From an uncultured Clostridia bacterium (GTDB lineage: Bacteria; Bacillota_A; Clostridia; Oscillospirales; Oscillospiraceae), in contig CAMKAP010000025.1 of assembly GCA_946410505.1 (NCBI GenBank), positions 1 through 15,033 on the forward strand: DNA of 15,033 nt. Reading direction: 5' to 3'. Shown here piece after piece: positions 7,862 through 15,033 of this stretch. The notes under the pieces are model-generated. The model searched no databases. It was not told the DNA's origin and saw only the letters and a program-made list of their open reading frames with translations. The stretch's first letter is position 1. Each line of letters begins with the position of its first letter. The translations under genes and the position numbers were made by a program.

Positions 7862-9865
7862 ATGGAAGAGAGATTCTTGCAACATATCCCTCGGGACGAT
7901 ATTTATCTGTTCAACATCGGGGAGGCGCGCAAAGCCTGGCTCTGCTTCGGCTGTGTGTTCATCCCTGAACTTCAGATGCATCGCTTTCTCGTCTGGGCGC
8001 CCAACGCCAGAAGCGTGACCCTGGTGGGTGACTTCAACGGCTGGGCCTGGGACGCGACGCCCATGGAAAAGCTGGAGGGCGGCGTCTGGGCCGTGTTCAT
8101 GGACAATGTCTGGGACAGCCAGAACTACAAATACTGCATCGAAGGGCCGGACGGCCGCCGCGTGCTCAAGTCCGATCCCTTTGCCGCCTGGGCGCAGAAC
8201 GGCATCCGCAACGCTTCGCTCATCTGGACGGAGAAGGACTATGCCTGGGGCGACGGGGACTTCCTGAAGAAAAGGGCTGGCCGCAATTTCATGACGAGCC
8301 CCATGAGCATCTACGAGGTGCACCTGGGCTCCTGGCGGAACGTGGAGGGCAACGCCTACCGCGGTATCGCCGACCAGCTGGCCGACTACTGCGTGGAGAT
8401 GGGCTACACCCATGTGGAGCTGATGCCCGTCACGGAGTACCCATACGACGGGTCCTGGGGCTATCAGGTCACGGGCTATTACGCCCCCACCTCCCGCTAC
8501 GGCAATCCCGACGATTTCAAGTATTTCGTGGACCGGCTGCATCAGGCCGGCATCGGCGTGATCATGGACTGGGTCCCCGCCCATTTCCCCAAGGACGAGC
8601 ACGGCCTCGCCCTCTTTGACGGGACGCCGCTCTTCGAGTGCAAGGAGCGGCGCATGGCGGAGCACCCGGAGTGGGGCACGCTGATCTTCGATTACGGCAG
8701 CAACCAGGTGCAGAGCTTTCTGGTCTCCTCGGCCTGCAAGTTCTTTGACGTCTTCCATATCGACGGCATCCGGGTGGACGCGGTCAGCTCCATGCTGTAT
8801 CTGAACTACGGGCGAAAGGAAGGGGAGTTTACCCCCAATGAGGAGGGCGGCACCACGAATTTAAATGCGGTGCGCTTTCTGCGCAAGCTCAACTCGGCGA
8901 TTCTGACGGAATTTCCCGGCGTGGTGACCATTGCCGAGGAGTCCACCGCCTTCCCGCTCATCACTGCCCCTCCCGATATGGGCGGCCTGGGCTTCTGCCT
9001 CAAGTGGGACATGGGCTTTATGCACGACACCATCGACTACATGTCGCTGGACGCCTTCTTCCGCAGCTTTAACCACAACAAGCTGACCTTCTCCATGATG
9101 TACGCCTTCTCGGAGAACTACGTCCTGGCTTACTCCCACGACGAGGTGGTGCACGGGAAGTATTCCATGATCAACAAGATGAGCGGGGATTATGAGCAGA
9201 AATTCGCCTCCCTGCGCGTGCTCTACGGCTATCAGTTCGGCCACCCCGGCAAGAAGCTGACCTTCATGGGCAGCGAGTTCGGCCAGTTCATTGAGTGGAA
9301 CTGGCAGCAGGAGCTGGACTGGCTGCTGCTGGGCTACATGAAGCATGCCCAGCTTCAGCAGTACATGAAGGCGCTCAACAAGCTCTATACCGGCTACCCC
9401 GCCATGTACGAGGTGGACCGCTCCTGGGAGGGCTTCAAGTGGCTGAATGTGGACGACGCGGGCCGCAGCTCCGTGGCCTTCCTTCGCTCTTCTGCCGATA
9501 AGAAGAAGGGGATCGTCTGCGTCTGCAACTTCACGCCCGTCACCTATGAGGGCTTTGTGTTCGGCCTGCCCGCGCCCGGTACCCTCAAGGAGATCCTCAA
9601 CAGCGACGATGAGCGCTTCGGCGGCGAGGGCGTTCTGAATCCCGGCACGATCCGCAGCCGCAGCGAGGGCTTCCTGGATCTGCCCGCCTCCGCGGCGATC
9701 CGGCTGCCCGCCATGTCCGCCGTGTTCTTCGAATATAAGCCCAGAGCGCCCCGCGCGCCCCGGGCAGCCAAAGCGACCGGCGCAGCAAAAAAGAGCGGCA
9801 CCAACAAAGTGAGCAGCGCATCCAAAGCGAAAAAAGTTCCTGCGAAAAAGGGAGACGGCAAATGA
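7862..9865 (+). CDS. glgB: 1,4-alpha-glucan branching enzyme (GH13)
   Basis: The 667-residue cytoplasmic enzyme cuts alpha-1,4 glucan chains and rejoins them by alpha-1,6 links in glycogen synthesis. Residues 1-110 form the N-terminal CBM48 module (FLVWAPNARSVTLVGDFNGW). The GH13 barrel shows DWVPAHF (region I, 236-242), GIRVDAVSSM with nucleophile D306 (region II), IAEEST with the general acid Glu near 359 (region III) and YSHDEVVHGK with D427 (region IV). The SHDE form and the overall layout identify branching enzyme rather than amylase. The start follows AGGAG at 9 bases. The last 41 residues (627-667) are an Ala/Lys/Pro-rich basic tail outside the normal family fold. It is first in a three-gene operon, and its TGA overlaps the glgA ATG (ATGA). 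Confidence 0.97.
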   Translation: MEERFLQHIPRDDIYLFNIGEARKAWLCFGCVFIPELQMHRFLVWAPNARSVTLVGDFNGWAWDATPMEKLEGGVWAVFMDNVWDSQNYKYCIEGPDGRRVLKSDPFAAWAQNGIRNASLIWTEKDYAWGDGDFLKKRAGRNFMTSPMSIYEVHLGSWRNVEGNAYRGIADQLADYCVEMGYTHVELMPVTEYPYDGSWGYQVTGYYAPTSRYGNPDDFKYFVDRLHQAGIGVIMDWVPAHFPKDEHGLALFDGTPLFECKERRMAEHPEWGTLIFDYGSNQVQSFLVSSACKFFDVFHIDGIRVDAVSSMLYLNYGRKEGEFTPNEEGGTTNLNAVRFLRKLNSAILTEFPGVVTIAEESTAFPLITAPPDMGGLGFCLKWDMGFMHDTIDYMSLDAFFRSFNHNKLTFSMMYAFSENYVLAYSHDEVVHGKYSMINKMSGDYEQKFASLRVLYGYQFGHPGKKLTFMGSEFGQFIEWNWQQELDWLLLGYMKHAQLQQYMKALNKLYTGYPAMYEVDRSWEGFKWLNVDDAGRSSVAFLRSSADKKKGIVCVCNFTPVTYEGFVFGLPAPGTLKEILNSDDERFGGEGVLNPGTIRSRSEGFLDLPASAAIRLPAMSAVFFEYKPRAPRAPRAAKATGAAKKSGTNKVSSASKAKKVPAKKGDGK

Positions 9866-11340
9866 AAAAGGAATTTCGTGATCTGTTAAAGAGCAAGGGC
9901 AGACGGGAGCTTCCCGCGGTGCTGCTGGCTTCGGCCGAGTGTGCGCCCCTGTCCAAGACCGGGGGCCTTGCCGACGTGGTGGGGACGCTCCCCAAGGCCC
10001 TCAAAGCGCTGGGCATCGACGCCCGGGTCATCACGCCCTACCACCGCTGCATCAAGAATAAGTACGCCGATAAGGTCGAGCACATGTTCTACTTCTACGT
10101 GCAGCTTGGCTGGCGGCGGGAGTACGCCGGCATCGAGAAGCTGGAGATCGACGGTGTGACCGTCTATCTCGTGGACAATGAGCACTATTTCGGCGACCGG
10201 ATCTACTGGGGCGGTGAGGGCGAAATCGAGCAGTACGCCTTCTTTACACGCGCTGTGCTGGATGCGCTGCCCAATCTGGACTTTGCGCCCGAGGTGATCC
10301 ACTGCAACGACTGGCACACCGCCATGCTGCCCATGCTGGCCAGAACCCAGTACCCCGGCGGCATGCAGGAGCGGCTGCGTTATATCCTGACCATCCACAA
10401 CATCGCCTTCCAGGGGAAGCTCAGCTTCGGCTTTGCCAAGGACATCCTCAGCATCGAGGACAAATATCTCACGCCCGAATTCATGGAGCTCAACGGCTGT
10501 GCAAACTTCATGAAAGGCGGCTGCGTTTTTGCCGACCGGGTCAACACCGTGAGCCCCAGCTATGCCAGAGAGATCATGACCGATTATTTCGGTGAGGGAC
10601 TGGAGGGCATCCTCAACGCCCGCGCCCACGAGGTCTCCGGCATCGTCAACGGCATCGACAAGGACGTGTTCAATCCCCGCAAGGACCCGCTGATCCCCGC
10701 CCACTACGACCGGGGCCATCGCCGGGGCAAGGCCGCCTGCAAGGCAGCGCTGCAGGAGCAGATGGGTCTGGAAGTAAATCCCGAGACGCCCATCTTCGCC
10801 ATGGTCACCCGTATGACCGAGCAGAAGGGCTTTGACCTGGTCGCCTGCGTGCTGGATGAGCTGATGGGCCGGGAGGACATGCAGTTCATGCTCCTCGGCA
10901 GCGGTGACGAGCGCTTTGAAAACTTCATGCGCGCCGCCGAATACCGTTATAAGGGGAGGCTCTGCTCCTATATCGGCTACAACGAGGACCTGGCGCATCT
11001 CATCTACGCGGGCAGCGATTTCTATCTTATGCCCTCCCGCTTTGAGCCCTGCGGCCTGAGCCAGATGATCGCCATGCGCTACGGCACCATCCCCATCGTC
11101 CGGGAGACCGGCGGCCTGCGGGACACTGTGCTGCCCTACAACCAGTTCACCGGTGAGGGCACCGGTTTCAGCTTTGCCAATTACGACGCCTGGGAGATGC
11201 GCGACGCCATCCGTGCCGCACTGGGCGTTTACCGGAACAAAGAGGTCATGGATACGCTGATCTCCAACGCCATGGCGGCGGACTTCGGCTTTGACCGCTC
11301 GGCTGAGGAATACGCGAGGCTCTATCTATGTGCTCTTTGA
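9862..11340 (+). CDS. glgA: Glycogen synthase (ADP-glucose type, GT5)
   Basis: The 492-residue enzyme extends alpha-1,4 glucan from ADP-glucose. The N-terminal SKTGGLADVVGTLP (31-44) holds the K-x-G-G-L nucleotide-sugar motif at K32. HCNDWHT and the C-terminal PSRFEPCGLSQMIAMRYG, with conserved Glu E395, are the standard GT5 signatures, followed by ETGGLRDTV. Length fits the family, with about 20 extra N-terminal residues ahead of the first strand. It is translationally coupled at both ends: its ATG overlaps the glgB stop, and its own stop overlaps the next gene. No glgC or glgD lies in the window, so ADP-glucose must come from a locus elsewhere. Confidence 0.97.
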   Translation: MKKEFRDLLKSKGRRELPAVLLASAECAPLSKTGGLADVVGTLPKALKALGIDARVITPYHRCIKNKYADKVEHMFYFYVQLGWRREYAGIEKLEIDGVTVYLVDNEHYFGDRIYWGGEGEIEQYAFFTRAVLDALPNLDFAPEVIHCNDWHTAMLPMLARTQYPGGMQERLRYILTIHNIAFQGKLSFGFAKDILSIEDKYLTPEFMELNGCANFMKGGCVFADRVNTVSPSYAREIMTDYFGEGLEGILNARAHEVSGIVNGIDKDVFNPRKDPLIPAHYDRGHRRGKAACKAALQEQMGLEVNPETPIFAMVTRMTEQKGFDLVACVLDELMGREDMQFMLLGSGDERFENFMRAAEYRYKGRLCSYIGYNEDLAHLIYAGSDFYLMPSRFEPCGLSQMIAMRYGTIPIVRETGGLRDTVLPYNQFTGEGTGFSFANYDAWEMRDAIRAALGVYRNKEVMDTLISNAMAADFGFDRSAEEYARLYLCAL

Positions 11341-13733
11341 TGTCTCGGCCCGTCTGGGAAGGGGCATATACAGGAGAATATACCGTCTGGTTCGGCGGCA
11401 GCTATCAGGAGAACTGGACGGAGGACTACACACTGTCCATCGACTATCACGACCGACGCGGCGTCACGGCCGCCTGGAGCGAGGGCCGCTGGGTCCCCGT
11501 CGGGGGAGACCGGGTACTCTCGGAGCTCCTGCGGGAGCCCCACTGTCCCGCGCTGTTCCAGAACTATTTTCAGGCGGCGGCCTCCGTCTATGCGGCGGCA
11601 CGCTCCTGCGCCGAGAGCCGCGTGCCCCTCAGCGCCCTGCCGGAGCGTTTCTACGACGCGGCCAATCCCCTGGCGGCTCCCGAACTCATGCGCCTTTTGA
11701 TGGATGACTGCGGCTTTTCCCTGCAGGATGCCTATCAGCTCACCGGCCGCTGCTGCGGAGACCTGCGGGCCACGGGGGTTGAGCTGAGCCAGATGTACGG
11801 CATCCAGCCGCGCACCGCCCATGTTATCAGCATCCTGCGCAGCTGCGGCGGCACGCTGCTTGTAGCGCACGACGCCTGGGACGAGCGCTGCCGCCGGCCC
11901 CTGGGTGCGGTGCGGGAAGGGGAGAGCATCACCTTCTCGATCCGAATCGTCTCCGGCCGGGCAGAGCGGGCATTCCTGCTGCTCAGCGGCGACGACGGCA
12001 CGGACGAATACCCGATGAAGCCCGCGGCGGGCGGCTTTGCCGTGACACTGAACGCGCCGGAACAGGCAGCGGCGTTCTGGTACCGCTTCCGCATCGAGAC
12101 GCCGGACAGTGCCCACTGGCTTTGCCCCGACGGCAGCGGCCATCTGGGCAAGCTCTACGGCTATGATGCCGAGGGCTTCCGCCTGACGGTATATAAAAAG
12201 GACTTTGAGACCCCGGCGTGGTTCCGCCGTTCGGTGATGTATCAGGTGTTTCCGGACCGCTTTGCCTTCTCCAACGACGGCACGGCGGAGCGGGGCATCG
12301 CCTATCACACGGCGCTGGGCCAGACGCCGGAGCTGCACCGCAGCCTGGAAGAACCCCTGCGCTGGCAGCCGCGGCCCTTCGAGCAGAGTTACAGCCCCGA
12401 CGATTTTTACGGCGGCACGCTCAAGGGCATCGAGAGGAAGCTGCCCTATCTGAAGGAGCTGGGGATCGGTGTCCTGTACTTAAACCCCATCGTGGAAGCC
12501 CGCTCCAACCACCGCTACGACACCTCGGACTACCGGCGGGTGGACCCGATCCTCGGCAGCAACGAGGACTTTGTCCACCTGTGTGAGACTGCGGCGAAGA
12601 TGGGCATCCGCATCATGCTTGACGGCGTCTTTTCCCATACCGGCGCCGACAGCATCTATTTTAACCGCTATAACCACTATCCCTCCCACGGTGCCTGCCA
12701 GGGCCAGGATTCGCCCTATTACAGCTGGTACGAGTTCCACTCCTTCCCCAACGATTACAGGAGCTGGTGGGGCTTTGCCGACCTGCCCGAGGTGGAGGAG
12801 ACGAACCCTTCCTGGCAGGAGCAGATCGTTACCGGGCGGGACAGCGTGGTCAAGACCTGGCTGCGGCGGGGAGCCGCCGGCTGGAGGCTGGACGTGGCGG
12901 ACGAGCTGCCGGACGAGGTGCTCGCGCTCATCCGAAAGGCCGCCAAGGAGGAAAAGCCCGATGCGCCCATCCTGGGCGAAGTCTGGGAGGACCCGGTGAT
13001 CAAGGAGAGCTACGGTACGCGCCGCAACTACGCGCTGGGCTATTCGCTGGATTCGGTGATGAACTATCCCTTCCGCGCGGCGCTGCTGGACTTTCTGCAT
13101 CGGCGCTGTGACGCCTTTTCCCTGCGTGACTTCCTGCGCTCGCAGCAGATGAATTATCCCAAGCCTCTGTACTACTCGCTGATGAATCTGTTGGGCTCCC
13201 ACGATATGGACCGCATCCGCAGCGCGCTTGCCACCGATACAGTGATCCGGGACCTGCCGCGGGAGGAACAGCTGAAGCTTTCTTTCCCGCAGGACCGGCT
13301 GGACAAGGCCGTCGACCTGGAGAAGCTGTGTGCCGCCATTCAGTTCTCCGTGCCCGGCGTACCCAGCATCTATTACGGTGACGAGCAGGGCATGTGCGGT
13401 GTGTGTGACCCTTTCAACCGCGCACCTTTCCGCACGGGGGAGCGGCAGCTGCACAACTGCTATGCCAATCTTTCCGCGAAACGCAACGCAGCGCCCGCGC
13501 TGAGCACCGGGCAGGCCCGCTTTATGGCCGCGTCTCCGGACGTGCTGCTGATCCTGCGCTGGATCGAGGGCGGGAAGGACGTGTTCGGGCTGCCCGCGGA
13601 AAACGGCGCATACCTCACGGTCGTCAACCGCGGCGAGAGCATCGCCCGCTACAGCGCCGACTGTTCGGCGGCCGGCAAGGGCTTTGTCAACGGAAGCATC
13701 GGCCCCTGCTCGGCGGAGATCCTGAAACTCTGA
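11328..13733 (+). CDS. GH13 neopullulanase/amylopullulanase-type enzyme with an N-terminal phosphorylase-like module
   Basis: The 801-residue protein is predicted to cut alpha-1,4 and possibly alpha-1,6 links in glycogen or maltodextrin. The barrel starts near residue 296 (RSVMYQVFPDRF). It has DGVFSHTG (region I, D432), GWRLDVADELP (region II, nucleophile D522), GEVWEDP (region III, acid E551) and LLGSHDMDRI (region IV, D626), so all catalytic residues are present. Residues 175-290 look like the beta-sandwich starch-binding or E-set domain that precedes such barrels. Residues 60-172 are not a usual part of the family and resemble a shortened piece of glycogen phosphorylase. There is no signal peptide, so it is cytoplasmic and acts on stored glycogen. 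Start choice: ATG 11328 lies inside glgA, or ATG 11340 in a TGATG overlap; both imply coupling. GH13_39-like subfamily is my best guess. Confidence 0.9.
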   Translation: MCSLMSRPVWEGAYTGEYTVWFGGSYQENWTEDYTLSIDYHDRRGVTAAWSEGRWVPVGGDRVLSELLREPHCPALFQNYFQAAASVYAAARSCAESRVPLSALPERFYDAANPLAAPELMRLLMDDCGFSLQDAYQLTGRCCGDLRATGVELSQMYGIQPRTAHVISILRSCGGTLLVAHDAWDERCRRPLGAVREGESITFSIRIVSGRAERAFLLLSGDDGTDEYPMKPAAGGFAVTLNAPEQAAAFWYRFRIETPDSAHWLCPDGSGHLGKLYGYDAEGFRLTVYKKDFETPAWFRRSVMYQVFPDRFAFSNDGTAERGIAYHTALGQTPELHRSLEEPLRWQPRPFEQSYSPDDFYGGTLKGIERKLPYLKELGIGVLYLNPIVEARSNHRYDTSDYRRVDPILGSNEDFVHLCETAAKMGIRIMLDGVFSHTGADSIYFNRYNHYPSHGACQGQDSPYYSWYEFHSFPNDYRSWWGFADLPEVEETNPSWQEQIVTGRDSVVKTWLRRGAAGWRLDVADELPDEVLALIRKAAKEEKPDAPILGEVWEDPVIKESYGTRRNYALGYSLDSVMNYPFRAALLDFLHRRCDAFSLRDFLRSQQMNYPKPLYYSLMNLLGSHDMDRIRSALATDTVIRDLPREEQLKLSFPQDRLDKAVDLEKLCAAIQFSVPGVPSIYYGDEQGMCGVCDPFNRAPFRTGERQLHNCYANLSAKRNAAPALSTGQARFMAASPDVLLILRWIEGGKDVFGLPAENGAYLTVVNRGESIARYSADCSAAGKGFVNGSIGPCSAEILKL
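11505..11843 (+). other. Region encoding a GT35 glycogen phosphorylase-like module
   Basis: Residues 60-172 contain QNYFQAAASV (78-87), followed by LSALPERF, then NPLAAPELMRLLMDD (113-127), then QDAYQLT and a final PRTAHVISIL. E. coli MalP, as I remember it, has QQYFQCACSV, LHELADY, HPTIAIPELLRVLIDE, DDAWAIT and PRHMQIINEI in the same order with similar spacing. The pyridoxal phosphate and catalytic regions of phosphorylase lie elsewhere in that protein and are missing here, so this piece cannot be an active phosphorylase. Confidence 0.6.
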
Positions 13734-13734
13734 G

Positions 13735-13762
13735 CCTGCAAAAAGTGCTTCCTTTTTGCAGG
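13735..13762 (+). terminator. Hairpin after the glycogen operon, weak terminator or attenuator
   Basis: CCTGCAAAAAG (13735-13745) pairs perfectly with CTTTTTGCAGG (13752-13762) around a 6-base loop, one base after the stop. The T-run is inside the stem and the downstream sequence is GAAAC, so it is not a standard terminator. Some read-through into smpB is possible. Confidence 0.45.
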
Positions 13763-13782
13763 GAAACATGGTAGAATATACT
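13756..13782 (+). promoter_or_regulatory. Tentative smpB promoter
   Basis: TTGCAG (13756-13761) is 15 bases from TATACT (13777-13782), with TAGAAT (13772-13777) overlapping as another -10. The spacing is short, and the -35 lies inside the right arm of the preceding hairpin. An independent promoter is likely, but the exact boxes are uncertain. Confidence 0.35.
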
Positions 13783-13804
13783 GCCCCGAAAGGAAGTGAG
13801 ATCC

Positions 13805-14275
13805 ATGCCGAAGCAGAAGGGCACCAAGAAAATAGCGGACAACCGCAAGGCTTTTCACGACTATTTCGTGCTCGAGCGCTTTGAGGCGGGGATTGAGCTT
13901 GCCGGTACGGAGGTCAAGTCCATCCGCGCGGGGCAGGTGAACCTGAAGGATTCCTATTGCACCATCAAGGACGGGGAGCTTTTTGTGCGCTCCATGCACG
14001 TGAGCCCCTATGAGCACGGAAATATTTTCAACAAGGACCCGGTGCGGCCCCGGCGCCTGCTGATGCACAAGCGGGAGATTTTGAAGCTCAACGCCCGCGT
14101 CATGCAGGACGGCGTGGCGCTGGTGCCCCTTTCCCTGTATTTCAAGGACAGCCGCGTGAAGGTGGAACTGGGGCTTTGCAAGGGCAAAAAGCTCTATGAC
14201 AAACGCGACAGCGACGCCGAGCGGCAGTCCAGACGCGATATTGACCGAATGATGAAAGAGAGGAACTACGAATGA
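13805..14275 (+). CDS. smpB: SsrA-binding protein SmpB
   Basis: The protein has 153 residues from ATG 13805, with AAAGGAAG about 8-10 bases before it; an in-frame GTG at 13796 overlaps that site and is less likely. It carries the family core: [21 protein letters not shown], then [31 protein letters not shown] and HVSPYEHGN. The basic C-terminal tail ([20 protein letters not shown]) enters the mRNA channel of the stalled ribosome. SmpB binds tmRNA and brings it to ribosomes stuck on mRNAs that lack a stop codon. The partner RNA gene starts about 700 bases downstream. The stop overlaps the next start (ATGA). Confidence 0.98.
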   Translation: MPKQKGTKKIADNRKAFHDYFVLERFEAGIELAGTEVKSIRAGQVNLKDSYCTIKDGELFVRSMHVSPYEHGNIFNKDPVRPRRLLMHKREILKLNARVMQDGVALVPLSLYFKDSRVKVELGLCKGKKLYDKRDSDAERQSRRDIDRMMKERNYE

Positions 14276-14790
14276 GCAATCCTGTTGTGACCTTTGAAAT
14301 GGAAAACGGCGACGTGATCAAAGCGGAGCTCTTTCCCGAGATCGCGCCCAACACCGTCAACAACTTTATCTCCCTGGTCTCCAAGGGCTTTTATGACGGC
14401 CTGATCTTCCACCGGGTCATCCCCGGCTTCATGATCCAGGGCGGCGACCCCAAGGGCAGCGGCGTCGGCGGTCCCGGCTACAGCATCAAGGGCGAGTTTA
14501 CGGCCAACCGCTTCCAGAACAATCTCAAGCATGACCGCGGGGTCCTCTCCATGGCCCGCACCATGGCCCCCAACTCCGCCGGCAGCCAGTTCTTCATCAT
14601 GCATGAGAATTCTCCCCATCTGGACGGCCAGTACGCGGCTTTCGGCAAGGTGACCGAGGGCATCGAGGCCGTGGACCGGATCTGCGCCGTGCGTACCGAT
14701 TATAACGACCGGCCCCGGATCCCCCAGGTCATGAAAAAGGTCACGGTCGAGACCTTCGGCGTCGAGTATCCCGAGCCGGAGAAGTGCTGA
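14272..14790 (+). CDS. Cyclophilin-type peptidyl-prolyl cis-trans isomerase
   Basis: A 172-residue single-domain cyclophilin without signal peptide, so a cytoplasmic catalyst of proline isomerisation during folding. [14 protein letters not shown] (46-59) supplies catalytic R48, F53 and Q56. [16 protein letters not shown] (94-109) supplies the rest of the active site. The position equivalent to human Trp121, which contacts cyclosporin A, is His116 ([10 protein letters not shown]), as in many bacterial forms. It is translationally coupled to smpB by the ATGA overlap, so the two are made together. The link suggests a shared need in translation quality control, but this is inference. Confidence 0.96.
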   Translation: MSNPVVTFEMENGDVIKAELFPEIAPNTVNNFISLVSKGFYDGLIFHRVIPGFMIQGGDPKGSGVGGPGYSIKGEFTANRFQNNLKHDRGVLSMARTMAPNSAGSQFFIMHENSPHLDGQYAAFGKVTEGIEAVDRICAVRTDYNDRPRIPQVMKKVTVETFGVEYPEPEKC

Positions 14791-14832
14791 AACTTTTTGC
14801 TGACTTTGCGTCCTTTATGATGCTGGATCAGT

Positions 14833-14931
14833 CTGTCATCCTGAGCGGAGCGAAGCGGAGTCGAAGGATCATTTTGCCGCGGCGAAAGGCAGAAAGGAGA
14901 TTCTTCGTCGCGTCGCTCCTCAGAATGACAG
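14833..14931. repeat. Imperfect palindromic repeat element (REP/MITE-like)
   Basis: The outer arms CTGTCATCCTGAGCGGAGCG (from 14833) and CGCTCCTCAGAATGACAG (to 14931) are inverted copies with a few mismatches and a 2-base indel. The inner arms TCGAAGGATC (14861-14870) and GATTCTTCG (14899-14907) also pair. The core GTCATYCTGAGCG...CGAAGRATC is of a type I know as a dispersed intergenic repeat in many bacteria. It encodes nothing. Confidence 0.75.
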
Positions 14932-14973
14932 GGTGTATGTGCCTGCAGCGCAGCAAGTTCCTTTTGACAATAC

Positions 14974-15033
14974 GGGGGTGTACTGGTTTCGACGGGGGCG
15001 TGGAGGCAGGAATAGCGGGCGGATGCGCCTACC
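14974..15033 (+). ncRNA. ssrA: Transfer-messenger RNA (ssrA), 5' end only
   Basis: GGGGGTGTACTGGTTTCGAC followed by GGGGGCGTGGAGGCAGGAATAG is the conserved 5' end of one-piece tmRNA: the acceptor strand and the D-arm-like GGTTTCGACGGGG. The peptide-tag reading frame and 3' TPsiC/CCA half lie beyond the window. It acts with SmpB to free stalled ribosomes and tag their products for degradation. A TTGACA hexamer sits directly before the mature end (14965-14970) but has no -10 at the right distance, so the promoter is unresolved; the mature 5' end is normally cut by RNase P. Confidence 0.96.

Noticed and set aside
7832..8758. Minus-strand frame of 308 codons opposite glgB
   Set aside because: Overlaps catalytic motifs of a certain branching enzyme; composition is that of an antisense frame.
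14965..14970. TTGACA as -35 of ssrA
   Set aside because: It ends three bases before the mature tmRNA 5' end, with no -10 in a usable place, so it may be coincidental.

Overview
The window looks like chromosomal DNA from a gut-type, GC-rich Firmicute of the class Clostridia, most likely Oscillospiraceae-like. This rests on codon use, strong purine-rich ribosome binding sites, a K+-dependent-type membrane pyrophosphatase, a SPKTG-type sorting signal, a Clostridia-type large serine recombinase remnant, and the order smpB / cyclophilin / ssrA. The family-level call is an inference.

Left part (1-2370), accessory in character. The window opens inside a repeat-built, probably exported protein (two near-identical copies and one diverged copy of a roughly 123-residue unit, then an acidic Pro/Ser/Asp tail). 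It ends at a strong bidirectional terminator. A GNAT acetyltransferase follows on the minus strand. Its start codon overlaps the stop of a preceding reading frame of which only the 3' end survives. That 3' end abuts the last roughly 50 codons of a large serine recombinase (DUF4368-type C-terminus) on the opposite strand, so this looks like a scar of a lost mobile element.

Middle part (2371-7860). Three tandem perfect hairpins lie downstream of hppA (minus strand), which encodes a membrane ion-pumping pyrophosphatase with the Ala/Gly signature of the K+-dependent class. hppA has its own promoter. A 680-base intergenic region separates it from a divergent gene for an 817-residue cell-wall-anchored surface protein: signal peptide, nine-unit ENEEPS repeat, beta-helix-like stretch, three X2/Ig-like modules, SPKTGD anchor. 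That gene ends at a textbook terminator.

Right part (7774-13733), a glycogen operon. One promoter drives glgB, glgA and a GH13 neopullulanase/amylopullulanase-type enzyme. Each junction overlaps (ATGA, then ATG within glgA with a TGATG alternative). Together they build the alpha-1,4 chain, add alpha-1,6 branches and cut or trim the polymer. glgC and glgP are absent from the window. The most unusual observation here is that the N-terminal 170 residues or so of the GH13 protein resemble a shrunken, catalytically dead piece of glycogen phosphorylase (GT35).

End (13735-15033), trans-translation. smpB overlaps a cyclophilin-type peptidyl-prolyl isomerase gene (ATGA). A roughly 99-base imperfect palindrome of interspersed-repeat type follows, and then the 5' end of ssrA (tmRNA), cut by the window edge. 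SmpB and tmRNA are partners in ribosome rescue.
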